In this document: piece after piece, positions 1 through 8,981 of the stretch | How positions within the stretch are numbered: position 1 is the stretch's first letter | Layout: each line of letters starts with the position of its first letter | NCBI RefSeq assembly: GCF_035982055.1 | Contig: NZ_CP108427.1 | Coordinates: forward strand, 7,873,001 to 7,937,000 | Direction of reading: 5' to 3' | Length of the DNA stretch: 64,000 bases | DNA from: Streptomyces sp. NBC_01288 | GTDB taxonomy: Bacteria > Actinomycetota > Actinomycetes > Streptomycetales > Streptomycetaceae | Translations under genes and position numbers: made by a program | Notes under the pieces: generated by a model | Told to the model about the DNA's origin: nothing | What the model saw: the letters and a program-made list of their open reading frames with translations, nothing else | The model's database searches: none

Positions 1-219
1 GAAGGAGGACAGTGCCTCGCGCAGGAAGCCCTCGTCGGCGGCGAGTTCCTCGACCGACACGCGGGTGACCAGTTGCAGGTACAGCTCCCAGGCCGCGCTG
101 CGCTCCGCGTCGGCCGGTTCCCAGGTGCCGGAGATCTCGCCGACGAACGGGATCGTCAGTCTGGCCGTGATCTGTGACGGACCGCCCGGACCCCGCCGCC
201 TGCGCTGCCTGTGTCTCAT
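1..219 (-). CDS. Partial hypothetical protein with domain shared by the adjacent TIR-STAND protein
   Basis: The reverse strand is open from an ATG at 219 to the left edge, so only the first 73 codons are visible. After an arginine-rich start, the segment around WELYLQLVTRVSVEEL and FLREALSSF matches in pattern the segment VELVTRIGVQEL...SLREALASL near the C-terminus of the divergent TIR-STAND protein (about residues 495-525). The two genes therefore probably carry homologous helical domains and may act through them. Only 38 bp separate the two starts, so they share one divergent promoter region. The function of the domain is not known to me. Inference: partner or adaptor of the neighbouring NTPase. 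Confidence 0.6.
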   Translation of the reverse strand, partial: MRHRQRRRRGPGGPSQITARLTIPFVGEISGTWEPADAERSAAWELYLQLVTRVSVEELAADEGFLREALSSF

Positions 220-257
220 GATCGCCCTCCCCGGTACCCACAGTAGGGTAAGCCGTC

Positions 258-2159
258 GTGTGGGATGTCTTCCTCAGCTACAGCCGCGGTGACGTGGAGC
301 GGGTCCGACCGCTCGCGCAGGTGCTGCGCGACGGCGGGCTGAAGGTGTTCACCGACGAGACCGGGGTCGCCTCCTTCGCCGGCATCAGCGACACCATCCG
401 ACGCGAACTGGCCCGCTCCAAGGCGCTGCTCGCCTACTACTCCACCGGCTACCCCGAACGCGAGGCCTGTCAGTGGGAGTTGACCACGGCCTATCTGGCG
501 GGCCTGGGGGAGGGCGATCCGCGCGGCCGCGTCATGGTCGTCAACCCGGAGCCGACCTCCGACCACATCCACCCCGTCGAACTCCGCGACGCCCGGCACG
601 CCTCGGCCGACGATCCCGCCGCCCTGGTGGCCGACGTACGCGAGCACGTCGCCCGCCTCGACGGCCCGATGGCCATCCGGGAACGTGCCGTACGACGCTG
701 GCTGTTGGGCTCCCCGGAGCCGCGCCTCGACTTCCTGGGCCGCCTCTCCGAGCTCTGGCAGGTGCACTCCGCCCTGCACGCCCACTCCGCGCCCCTCGTC
801 ACCGGCCGCGACGCCCCGCGCGCCGTACAGATCCGCGGCATGGCAGGCATCGGCAAGTCCGCGCTCGCCCAGGAGTACGCCCTCCGCTTCGAGGCGGCCT
901 ACCCGGGCGGTGTCTTCTGGGTGAACGGGCAGGCCTACGACGACTCCGTGCGGGCCCTTTCCGACTCCGCCGGCACCTCCTTCGGTGCCGACGGGCCGTT
1001 CCTGTGGATCGTCGACTCCGTCCCCGCCGACCGGCTCACCGCCCGCGACATCGCCGCGATGGCGGCACCCCATCCACTCGGCCGCACCGTCTTCACCCTG
1101 CGCAGCCGCGCCTATGCCGGAATCGGCACCCCCGTAGACCTCGAACCGCTCGACGCCCTCCACGCGCGCGTGCTCGTCGGCGGTGACGACGCGCTGGCCG
1201 AGGCGGTCGAGGGACATCCGCTCGCCCTGGGACTCCTGGGGCGCGCGATCCGGGCCGGGCATCATCCGCGCGAACTGTACGACCGGCTGCACGCGCGCGG
1301 GGGATCGCTTCTCGACACGCTCGCCGGGACGGACGTCACCGGCGCTCTCGTACGGGACGTGGACACGGCGGAGGCCGCCGACGTCCTGCGCTGCGCCGCC
1401 GTACTGCACCCGTTGCCGCTGACGGTGGAGGACGCGGAGCGTGTGCTCGCCGCCGTCGACCGGGTGCCCAGGGCCGTCGCCGCCCGGCGGGCCGGGAACG
1501 GCGTCGCCGAACTGCGTGTGCGCGGCCTGCTCGCCCCGGTGGCCGACGGTGGCTGGCGGCTCCACCCGGTAACCCTGCACGCGTGGCACCATCACGACCC
1601 GGCGCCCGCCCGCACCGAGTCCCTGCGGCACGCGGCCCTGCGGACCCTGTGCGGCCGCCGCGACCCGGTTACGCTGACCTTCCCCGGCAGCCGGAGGGAG
1701 GCACCCATGGCAGCACCCAGTGAGTCGGAGCGGATGGCCGCCTTCGACATCCAGGTCGAACTGGTCACCCGCATCGGGGTGCAGGAACTGGCACCGGGCA
1801 CGGGCAGTCTGCGCGAGGCGCTGGCCTCTCTGAAGTCACTGATCGACTTCACGCGCGGGACGCTGCACACGTACAGCATCGGCCTCGAACGCGGCTCCGG
1901 CGCACCGACCGTCCAGAGCCTCGCCTACGCCCTCATCAACGACACCATCCGCCCCTTCACCAGCACCTGGCACCCCCGCCTCGCCGCCTACGAAGCGCGC
2001 TGCCCGGCGGATGCGGCCCCCCTCGACCACGAGGCCGCCTGGCCGCAGGCGGAAGCGATGCGCACCGAACTGACCACCCTGCGCGAGCCGTTGCTGCGCA
2101 TCGCCGAGGCACTGGGCGGTATCTCGGGAGCGGACTTCGGGATGGCGGCGACGGGCTGA
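258..2159 (+). CDS. TIR domain-STAND (NB-ARC-like) NTPase
   Basis: The 633-residue protein starts at GTG. Residues 2-135 form a TIR domain: DVFLSYSRGD opens it, and Glu74 in the ACQWEL segment sits where TIR NADases have their catalytic glutamate. A STAND-type NTPase follows, with P-loop GMAGIGKS at about 194-201 and an FLWIVDS strand as probable Walker B at about 250. No TPR or WD repeats are seen. The C-terminal ~150 residues form a helical domain also found in the divergent gene. TIR-STAND proteins are known in bacterial conflict and anti-phage systems, where ligand sensing triggers NAD+ cleavage. Activity here is inferred. Alternative: a regulator without enzymatic TIR activity. Confidence 0.85.
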   Translation: MWDVFLSYSRGDVERVRPLAQVLRDGGLKVFTDETGVASFAGISDTIRRELARSKALLAYYSTGYPEREACQWELTTAYLAGLGEGDPRGRVMVVNPEPTSDHIHPVELRDARHASADDPAALVADVREHVARLDGPMAIRERAVRRWLLGSPEPRLDFLGRLSELWQVHSALHAHSAPLVTGRDAPRAVQIRGMAGIGKSALAQEYALRFEAAYPGGVFWVNGQAYDDSVRALSDSAGTSFGADGPFLWIVDSVPADRLTARDIAAMAAPHPLGRTVFTLRSRAYAGIGTPVDLEPLDALHARVLVGGDDALAEAVEGHPLALGLLGRAIRAGHHPRELYDRLHARGGSLLDTLAGTDVTGALVRDVDTAEAADVLRCAAVLHPLPLTVEDAERVLAAVDRVPRAVAARRAGNGVAELRVRGLLAPVADGGWRLHPVTLHAWHHHDPAPARTESLRHAALRTLCGRRDPVTLTFPGSRREAPMAAPSESERMAAFDIQVELVTRIGVQELAPGTGSLREALASLKSLIDFTRGTLHTYSIGLERGSGAPTVQSLAYALINDTIRPFTSTWHPRLAAYEARCPADAAPLDHEAAWPQAEAMRTELTTLREPLLRIAEALGGISGADFGMAATG

Positions 2160-2284
2160 TCGGTTGCGCGGAAACGCGTGACGCCGGGTCGGAGGGTCAC
2201 GCATTAACGCGTGGCGCCCGACACACGCCCCTGCGTACGCTCCCGCCAATCCTCGCCACCGGCCGACCAGTTGGAGCCCCAGCC

Positions 2285-3058
2285 GTGCCCACGCCCACGC
2301 CCGCCGACGACGCGGACTTCCTCGACACCACCGCCGACCGCCTCGCCACCCTCCCCACCGTCCAAGCCGTAGCCCTCGGCGGTTCCCGTGCTCAAGGCAC
2401 TCACCGCCCCGACAGCGACTGGGACTTGGCGGTCTACTACCGCGGGCCCTTCGACCCCGCCGACCTCCGTGCACTCGGGTGGGACGGCGAGGTCTCCGAG
2501 GTCGGCGGGTGGGGCGGCGGAGTCTTCAACGGTGGTGCCTGGTTGACCGTTGAGGGGCGGCGAGTTGACGTGCACTATCGCGATCTCGACGTGGTGGAAC
2601 GGGAGTTGGCGGAGGCGGAGGAGGGGCGTTTCCGGGTGGAGCCGCTGCTGTTCCATCTCGCCGGGATTCCCAGCTACCTGGTCGTTGCCGAGCTGGCGAT
2701 CAACCGCGTGCTGCGAGGCGAACTACCCCGCCCGGACGGCTATCCCAACAAGCTACGGCTCTCCGCCGCCGAGCGTTGGCACGGCACCGCCGACGCCACT
2801 CTCGCGTATGCGCGGGCCAACCACGTGCCGGAGGGGCGGCTCACCGAGGTCGCCGGTGCGATCGCCGTGGCCGCCGTGCAGGCCGGGCACGGGGTGCTGG
2901 CGGGGCGGGGGGAGTGGGTGACGAACGAGAAGCGGCTGCTGGAGCGGGCCGGGCTGCGGGCGGTCGACGGCATTGTGGCGGGGTTGAGGGCGGAGCCTGA
3001 GGTGCTTGATCGTGCGGTTTCCGACGTGGGAGTGCTCTTCTCGGCGTTGCGTTCATAA
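2285..3058 (+). CDS. Nucleotidyltransferase-fold protein
   Basis: The 257-residue protein starts at GTG. It has the polymerase-beta-type nucleotidyltransferase signature GGSRAQGTHRPDSDWDL at about residues 33-49, with the paired acidic residues (DSDWD) that bind metal, and a third acidic candidate in the RRVDVHYRDL strand near residue 100. The C-terminal half is helical and resembles the substrate-binding part of kanamycin-nucleotidyltransferase-like or MNT-like proteins. The substrate cannot be read from sequence; it could be a small molecule (aminoglycoside-like) or a protein (AMPylation of a toxin). No HEPN partner is adjacent, which argues against a classical MNT-HEPN toxin pair. Confidence 0.8.
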   Translation: MPTPTPADDADFLDTTADRLATLPTVQAVALGGSRAQGTHRPDSDWDLAVYYRGPFDPADLRALGWDGEVSEVGGWGGGVFNGGAWLTVEGRRVDVHYRDLDVVERELAEAEEGRFRVEPLLFHLAGIPSYLVVAELAINRVLRGELPRPDGYPNKLRLSAAERWHGTADATLAYARANHVPEGRLTEVAGAIAVAAVQAGHGVLAGRGEWVTNEKRLLERAGLRAVDGIVAGLRAEPEVLDRAVSDVGVLFSALRS

Positions 3059-3249
3059 AGAAAGCGGGCTTCCGGTCAACCTTCACATCCCCGAAATGCG
3101 TGCGCCCCGTTCCGCACAAGGTCGGGAACTACCGTGGATACCACGGCTACCACCCCAGCCGCCCGCATCAGCTTCAGCACCCGCTCCAGCTACCGCCCCG
3201 GCCACCGTCGCCCGAAGGCACACCCCGCCCTCGTCAAGACAGGAGCCCT

Positions 3250-5115
3250 GTGTCCCGTCGTACCGACGCGTTCTCGCTTCCGCCCTGGCTCGCCCACACG
3301 CTCCGTGCCCAGCGCGGGCCGGTTCCCTGGAGCGCGGTCACGCGCGGGGCGCTGGCCGCCGGGCCGCTGCTGACGGTGGCCGTGCTCGTCGGGCGTACGT
3401 CCCTCGGGGTGCTGGCCGCGCTCGGGGCGATGCTCGCCGGGATCAACGACCGGCCCGGGAGCCGGCGGGCCTCCGTCAAGCGACTCGGGGGCCCCGCGCT
3501 CGCCGGAGCCGCCGGGCTGCTGATCGGGACGTACGCCGGGGCGCATGTCGGGGCTGTCGTGCTGACGCTTCTCTTCACCGGGATCGGGCTGGTCGCCGGC
3601 GGGTTCAGTGCCATCGGGCCCGTCGCTTCCGGTGCCGGTACGCAATTGCTTGTCGCCTCCGCCATCGGCGCCGGGATGCCCCTGCCCGAACCGGGGTGGG
3701 AGCGGGCCCTCGCCTTCCTCGCCGGGGCCGCCTGGCTGGTTCTGCTGCGGCTGGCGCTGCCCACGCCCGGGGCCATCGCCGGTGACTACCGGTTCGACGG
3801 CGAGCGGCACGCCGTAGCCGCCGTGTACGACGCGATCGCCGCGCTGCTCGACGCCAGCGGTGGGGCGGAGGCGACGGGGCGGCGCGCCGCGCTGACCGCC
3901 GCGCTCGATCACGCGCAGGACGCGCTGGCCGGGCCGCGGCTGCGGCGGTACGCCAGTTCGTCGGCCGAGCGGCGGCTGCACGGGCAGTACGCCGCCGCGC
4001 TGCCGCTCGCCGAGGCCGCGACCGCGATCGCCTGGGCCGGGGAGGCGGTGTCGGCACGGGCCGGTGAAGGGCCGCGTCGGCTCGCCGCCGCCGTGCGTGA
4101 CAACGCGGCCACCGGGCCGCTGCCCGCGCCCGACCGTTCCGCGCCCGCGCTGCGCGCCCTCGACGACGCGCTGCTGCACGCCGCCGACGCCTTCGACCAG
4201 GCGGAGGGGAGCGAATCGAGTCTGCACACGCGTCGGCGTACGCCAACCGATGTGCTCCGTAAGGCGTTTGGGGCCGGGGGGCGGGAGTACGGCCTGCGGG
4301 TCGCGCTCTGTTTCGGGGCCAGTGTCGCCGTCGCTCAGGCGTTGCACCAGGCCCGCTGGTACGGGCAGCACGAGCACTGGTACTGGCTGCCCGCCACCGC
4401 CGTCTTCCTCGTCAAGCCCGACCTCGGACCGCTCGCCTCGCGGGCGTTGAGCCGGGCGGCGGGGACCGTGTTGGGGGCGCTTCTCTTTGCCGGGTTCGCC
4501 GCCGTGCTGCCCCGGCCCGAAGGGCTTGTCGCGCTCGTGGCGCTCAGCGGTGCGCTCATTCCCGTCGCCACCCGGCACTTCGCCGCGCAGACCGCCGTCG
4601 TCACCGTTCTCGTGCTCTCCCTCGTGATGGTGGGCGGGGAGCCGCAGGCCTCCGCCGGCCGGATCGGGGAGACGCTGCTGGCCTGCGCGATCGTGCTGAT
4701 CGTCGGGCATCTGCCGATGCCGGGGAAGCGCGGCGGGGGCGTACGCTCCCGGCTCGCGGCCGCGGGCGCCGCCGCACACGCCTACCTCGTGCACGTCCTC
4801 AGCGAGTCCGACGACCGCGCCGAACGCTGGACCCTCCGCCGCGAGGCCTACCGCACCCTCGCCGAGGCCCGCGGCGCCATCGCCGTCTCGGCCGCCGAAC
4901 TCCCCGCCCTCGCCCGGCACACGGAGGGCACGGACGAGGTCGCGGCCGTCCTCGAACGGCTCGTGGACACGACCACCGCCTGCGCCGTCCATCTCGACGA
5001 CGCGGGGCGGCTCACGTCCCGCCACATCGAGCAACTCACCGAGCTGCTGGAGGAGTTCGAGCGGGGTCGGGGGCGGGTCGGGCTGCGTGCCATCGAACTG
5101 ACCATCGCCGTCTAG
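3250..5115 (+). CDS. FUSC family integral membrane protein
   Basis: The 621-residue membrane protein has two blocks of hydrophobic helices, at about residues 25-165 and 340-480, each followed by a soluble helical region. This is the duplicated layout of the fusaric-acid-resistance/YccS-like (FUSC) family, linked to efflux of aromatic acids. I chose GTG at 3250 because AGGAG lies 4 bp upstream and the protein then begins just before conserved-looking sequence. The frame is open further upstream (to 3100), but that extension is proline-rich and has no good ribosome binding site. The gene stands alone. The substrate is unknown. Confidence 0.8.
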   Translation: MSRRTDAFSLPPWLAHTLRAQRGPVPWSAVTRGALAAGPLLTVAVLVGRTSLGVLAALGAMLAGINDRPGSRRASVKRLGGPALAGAAGLLIGTYAGAHVGAVVLTLLFTGIGLVAGGFSAIGPVASGAGTQLLVASAIGAGMPLPEPGWERALAFLAGAAWLVLLRLALPTPGAIAGDYRFDGERHAVAAVYDAIAALLDASGGAEATGRRAALTAALDHAQDALAGPRLRRYASSSAERRLHGQYAAALPLAEAATAIAWAGEAVSARAGEGPRRLAAAVRDNAATGPLPAPDRSAPALRALDDALLHAADAFDQAEGSESSLHTRRRTPTDVLRKAFGAGGREYGLRVALCFGASVAVAQALHQARWYGQHEHWYWLPATAVFLVKPDLGPLASRALSRAAGTVLGALLFAGFAAVLPRPEGLVALVALSGALIPVATRHFAAQTAVVTVLVLSLVMVGGEPQASAGRIGETLLACAIVLIVGHLPMPGKRGGGVRSRLAAAGAAAHAYLVHVLSESDDRAERWTLRREAYRTLAEARGAIAVSAAELPALARHTEGTDEVAAVLERLVDTTTACAVHLDDAGRLTSRHIEQLTELLEEFERGRGRVGLRAIELTIAV

Positions 5116-5133
5116 GTACTTGGACCGGCCCCG

Positions 5134-6084
5134 TCAGTTCATCCGCACCCACACCGGTGCGTGATCCGACCCCGGCGCCTCCCGCCGCGCCGCCGGGTCC
5201 GGGCCCACCGACGGCAGCCGCAACGTTCCCTCACCCGGCAGGCCCGTCCCCGCCGCCGTCACCCGGTGGACCAGGTGATGGCTGAGCAGGATGTGGTCGA
5301 TCAACTCGCGGCGCCCGGAGTTGATCCGGGAGTAGCGCTGGTCGGCGGGGATGAGCGGGGCCACGTCCCACAGGCGGACCGCGTCGCCCTGGTCGGCCCG
5401 GTCGTAGCCCGACGTGCCGATCTCCGAACCGGGCGGGCCGAGCAGGATCTGGGTGGTCGCGGCCTGCACCTCGTCGTTCATGTCGCCGAGCACCGCCACG
5501 TCCCGGGTACGGCCCTCACCGGCGAGCAGTTCGTCGGCCAGCGCGCGCAGGGTCGTCGCCTCGGCGGCCCGGCGGTAGAGGGCGTAGGCGCCGTAGCGGG
5601 CCCGTTCGCCCTCGTCGTGCGGGAAGAAACGCTCGCCCGGGTAGGTCAGCAGTTTCGACTTGAGATGGGCGACGGCCACCGTCAGCGGGCCGGTCGCCGT
5701 CGTGACCTCCACGGCCAGGAAACCCCGGCCCGCGTTCGGTTCCGCGGCGCCCGAGTCGTCCGACTGCACCGGGCGCAGGTGAGCCGGGAACGTGTTCGTG
5801 TCGGCGACGACCCGCGGCTCCGTACGGCTGAGGAAGCCGACCCGGATGCCCCGGACGTCCGGATGCGCGGAGGTGGCGGTGTGCCATTCGCCGTCCAGCA
5901 TCCCGGCCAGGTCGTCGAGCGCCGCAGGGTCGCCGACCTCCTGGACGCCGAGCAGCACCGGGTCCAGTTCCGTGATCACGGCGGCGAGGGAGGCGAGCTT
6001 CGTCTCGTAGGTGGCCTTGTCCTTGGGTCCGGACGGGCCGCCGGGACGGAACAGGTTCTCCAGATTCTAGGTGCCGAGGAGCAT
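5134..6084 (-). pseudogene. Endonuclease/exonuclease/phosphatase family gene interrupted by an amber codon
   Basis: The frame encodes an EEP-fold hydrolase with nearly all catalytic motifs: GVQEVGD (metal-binding Glu), AHLKSK, LGDMND, IDHILLSHH and a terminal GSDHAPVWV. The natural start is the ATG at 6084, with GGAAGGGG 5 bp upstream. It reads MLLGT, then TAG (6069-6067), then NLENLF. The family motif here is normally GTWNLENL, so the TAG replaces the expected Trp codon TGG by one G-to-A change. Re-initiation at GTG 5979 would give 281 residues but lose the first beta strand and its catalytic Asn. The lesion looks recent, because the rest of the frame is intact. A sequencing error is possible. 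Confidence 0.75.
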
Positions 6085-6095
6085 GCGGGCCCCTT

Positions 6096-6167
6096 CCAGA
6101 AGCCTTGGTCGTGAAGCATTGGTTGTGCAGCCTTGGTTGTGTGCCAGAAGCCTTGATGGTGAGGCAA
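6096..6167. repeat. Short imperfect direct repeats upstream of the broken EEP gene
   Basis: The 12-mer CCAGAAGCCTTG occurs at 6096-6107 and again at 6144-6155. Between and after the copies are related pieces (CATTGGTTGTG, CCTTGGTTGTG, CTTGATGGTGAGGCA). The block lies between the divergent EEP pseudogene and the amidohydrolase gene, in their shared promoter region, and is poorer in GC than its surroundings. Its function is unknown. It may be replication-slippage sequence or regulator binding sites. Confidence 0.5.
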
Positions 6168-6258
6168 GCGTGCTGGTCCGGGGCGGCGAGCGACAGCGCA
6201 ACACCGGGATGCGCGGTTCGGCTCACGCGGGGCGAGGACGGCGTCGTACGTTGGGAGA

Positions 6259-7620
6259 GTGAGTGACTCTCCTGTCGATCTCCTCATTACCGGCTGCACC
6301 GTCCTCGTCCACGACGACCAGGAGCGCATCCGCTTCGAGCGGGACGCCGCGATCGTCGTACGGGACGGGCGCGTCGAGTCGGTGACGAGCGCGGCGGACG
6401 TGACGGACGTGGTCGGCCTCGCCGCCGTCGAGCGCATCGACGCGCGCGGCCAGGTCGCCCTGCCGGGGCTGATCAACTGCCACACCCACGCCCCGATGGT
6501 CGCGCTGCGCGGGCTCGCCGAGGATCTGCCCACGGAGGAGTGGTTCAACGACGTCGTGTGGCCCGTCGAGTCCAACCTCACCGAAAAAGACGTGGAGTTG
6601 GGGGCACGGCTCGCCTGCGCCGAGATGATCCGCGCCGGGGTCACCTGCTTCGCCGACCACTACTTCTCCATGGACACCGTCGCCGCCGTGGTCGCCGAGT
6701 GCGGGATCCGCGCGCACCTCGGCGAGGCCTACTTCTCCTCCCAGGGTCCTCAAGGCCGGGAGAAATCCCTGGAGTTCGCGCTACGGCACCGGGGCACCGC
6801 CGACGGCCGCATCACCACCGCCCTCGCCCCGCACGCCCCCTACACGGTGACCGACGCCGACCTCGCCGCCACCGCCGAACTCGCCCTGGAACACGGCCTC
6901 CCCGTCCACCTCCACGCCGCCGAGAACCGCGACCAGACCGACACCGGCCTCGCCCGCCACGGCCTCACCCCCATCGAAGTCCTCGACCGTGCGGGCCTGT
7001 TGGCCACCGACCTGCTCATCGCCCACGGCACCGGCGTCATCGACCGCGACCTCCCCGTCCTGGAGCGCGCGAGCGGCCGTACGGCGGTCGCCACCGCGCC
7101 CCGGGGATACCTCAAGTTCGCCTGGCCGGACACCACTCCGATCCGCGCCCTGCGCGCCATCGGCATCCCGGTCGGGCTCGCCACGGACGGCGCCGCCTCC
7201 AACAACTCCCTCGACGTGTGGGAGTCGATGGCGCTCACGTCCTTGGTGCAGAAGCACGCCGAAGGTGACCCGCGATGGCTGACGTCCCGTCAAGCACTGC
7301 ACCACGCAACGCTCCAGAGTGCGCAGGCCGTCGGATCGGGTGACTCGATCGGGTCCATCGCGCCGGGGCGGCGGGCCGACATCATCCTCGTCGACCTCAC
7401 CGGGCCGCACACCCAGCCCGTCCACGATCTCGCCGCCACCCTCGTGCACAGCGCCCGTTCCGCCGACGTCCGGACCACGATCGTCGACGGCCGGGTTCTC
7501 ATGCGCGACCGCGAGCTGCTCACGCTCGATGTGCCCGCTGCCGTACGGGAGTTGGGGGAGCGGCTGCCCGCCCTCGTGGACCGGAGCCACGGTCGGCGCA
7601 TCCAGGAATACGACACCTGA
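6259..7620 (+). CDS. Metal-dependent amidohydrolase (nucleobase/S-adenosylhomocysteine deaminase-like)
   Basis: The 453-residue protein starts at GTG. It has the cyclic amidohydrolase layout: an N-terminal beta-sandwich strand set, then LPGLINCHTHAPM (HxH metal motif) at about residues 70-82, LHAAENRDQ with the third metal ligand, AHGTGV, and LATDGAASNNSLDVWESM with the conserved Asp at about 310-330, and a C-terminal sandwich ending in GRRADIILVDL. This pattern is typical of the subfamily holding 5'-methylthioadenosine/S-adenosylhomocysteine deaminase, guanine or 8-oxoguanine deaminase and TrzN-like chlorohydrolases. The exact substrate cannot be assigned. A P450 gene follows 22 bp downstream and may be co-transcribed. 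Confidence 0.85.
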   Translation: MSDSPVDLLITGCTVLVHDDQERIRFERDAAIVVRDGRVESVTSAADVTDVVGLAAVERIDARGQVALPGLINCHTHAPMVALRGLAEDLPTEEWFNDVVWPVESNLTEKDVELGARLACAEMIRAGVTCFADHYFSMDTVAAVVAECGIRAHLGEAYFSSQGPQGREKSLEFALRHRGTADGRITTALAPHAPYTVTDADLAATAELALEHGLPVHLHAAENRDQTDTGLARHGLTPIEVLDRAGLLATDLLIAHGTGVIDRDLPVLERASGRTAVATAPRGYLKFAWPDTTPIRALRAIGIPVGLATDGAASNNSLDVWESMALTSLVQKHAEGDPRWLTSRQALHHATLQSAQAVGSGDSIGSIAPGRRADIILVDLTGPHTQPVHDLAATLVHSARSADVRTTIVDGRVLMRDRELLTLDVPAAVRELGERLPALVDRSHGRRIQEYDT

Positions 7621-7642
7621 GCCGCGCCTCTAGGCTGTTCCC

Positions 7643-8833
7643 ATGGATCTCGCGGACGGCCTTCTCGACCACCCGTACGACGTGTACCGGCGCCTGCGCG
7701 ACAGCGCCCCCGTGCACCGCATCGCCGGCCCCGACGGCACCCCCGCCTGGCTCGTCACCCGGTACGACGACGTGCGGGCGGCGCTGGCCGATCCGCGGCT
7801 CTCGCTGGACAAGAGGCATGCCACGGCCGGGACTTACAAGGGGTTCTCGCTGCCGCCCGCGCTCGACGCGAACCTCCTCAACATGGATCCGCCGGACCAC
7901 ACCCGCATCCGGCGCCTGGTCGGCCGCGCGTTCACCCCGCGACGGACGGAGCGGCTCCGTAAGCCGATTCGGCGCACCGCCGACCAACTCCTCGACGCTC
8001 TGGGGGAGGAGGGCGACACCGACCTCATCGCCTCCTACGCGGCGCCCCTGCCCATCACCGTCATCTGCGACCTGCTCGGCGTGCCCGCGGGTCACCGCCG
8101 GGACTTCCGGGTGTGGACCGACGCCCTCGTCGCGCCAGCCCCCGGGACACCGCCCGAGGCCGGCAAACACGCGGTCGTCGCGATGCTCGGCTTCTTCACC
8201 CAACTCCTCACAGACAAACGGGAAGAGCCCGGCGACGATCTTCTGTCCGACCTGATCGCCGTGCGCGACGAGGGCGACCGGCTCAGCGAGGACGAGCTGA
8301 TGTCCCTCGCCTTCCTCATCCTCTTCGCCGGGTACGAGAACACCGTCCAGCTCATCGGCAACGCCGTGCTCGCCCTGCTGCAACACCCCGAGCAGCTGGC
8401 CGCGTTGCGTGCTGACCCGGCTCAACTCCCGGCCGCCGTAGAGGAGTTCCTGCGGTACGAAGGGCCCGCGCTGCTCGCCATCCGGCGCTTCCCCGTCGAG
8501 GACGTCACCATTGGCGGGGTCACCATCCCCGCCGGCGAGACGGTGTGGGTGTCCGCGTCCGCCGCGAACCGTGACCCGGGCCGCTTCCCCGAGCCCGATC
8601 GGCTCGACCTCTCCCGCGACACCTCCGGGCATCTCGCGCTCGGGCACGGCATCCACTACTGCCTGGGCGCGCCGCTCGCCCGTGCCGAGACGGAGATCGC
8701 GCTGGCCGCGCTGCTGGAGCGGTTCCCGCGGCTGGAGTTGGGGGTGGGGGAGGGCGAGGTGCGGTGGCGGCCGTCGCTGCGCGCCCGGGGACTGCTCGCG
8801 CTTCCGGTGACGTACGCGAAGAAGTCCCTCTGA
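7643..8833 (+). CDS. Cytochrome P450
   Basis: The 396-residue soluble bacterial P450 has the I-helix motif LFAGYENTVQ, the EEFLRYE...RRF region with the K-helix, and the heme loop LALGHGIHYCLGAPLAR, with Cys340 as thiolate ligand. The acid of the usual AGxET I-helix motif is kept but the following Thr is Asn (GYEN). That Thr helps proton delivery, so chemistry may be altered or use substrate assistance. No ferredoxin gene is adjacent, so electrons must come from elsewhere. It probably shares a transcript with the upstream amidohydrolase. The substrate is unknown. Confidence 0.92.
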   Translation: MDLADGLLDHPYDVYRRLRDSAPVHRIAGPDGTPAWLVTRYDDVRAALADPRLSLDKRHATAGTYKGFSLPPALDANLLNMDPPDHTRIRRLVGRAFTPRRTERLRKPIRRTADQLLDALGEEGDTDLIASYAAPLPITVICDLLGVPAGHRRDFRVWTDALVAPAPGTPPEAGKHAVVAMLGFFTQLLTDKREEPGDDLLSDLIAVRDEGDRLSEDELMSLAFLILFAGYENTVQLIGNAVLALLQHPEQLAALRADPAQLPAAVEEFLRYEGPALLAIRRFPVEDVTIGGVTIPAGETVWVSASAANRDPGRFPEPDRLDLSRDTSGHLALGHGIHYCLGAPLARAETEIALAALLERFPRLELGVGEGEVRWRPSLRARGLLALPVTYAKKSL

Positions 8834-8900
8834 AGATCCCCAGCCCTCTGAAGAACCCCCAACTCTCTGAACATCCGCCGACCTTCTGAAGATCTCTCCG
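8828..8900. repeat. Four imperfect ~18-bp tandem repeats at the P450 stop codon
   Basis: The core CTCTGAA followed by GATCCCC-like sequence recurs with spacing of 18-19 bp, starting at 8828, 8846, 8865 and about 8884. The first copy contains the TGA stop codon of the P450 gene, so the repeat has spread from the 3' end of the gene into the intergenic space. No strong hairpin is evident. Function is unknown. Confidence 0.6.
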
Positions 8901-8981
8901 AGAAACTTTCCGACGCGGCGATGAGTTCCGGTCCTCCCTCCGGTCCACCCCTCAACGGACCGTTGTCACAGGAGGGCCCCC

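Noticed and set aside
2204..2656. Minus-strand frame over the nucleotidyltransferase gene
   Set aside because: It is antisense to a gene with a clear nucleotidyltransferase motif and good codon bias.
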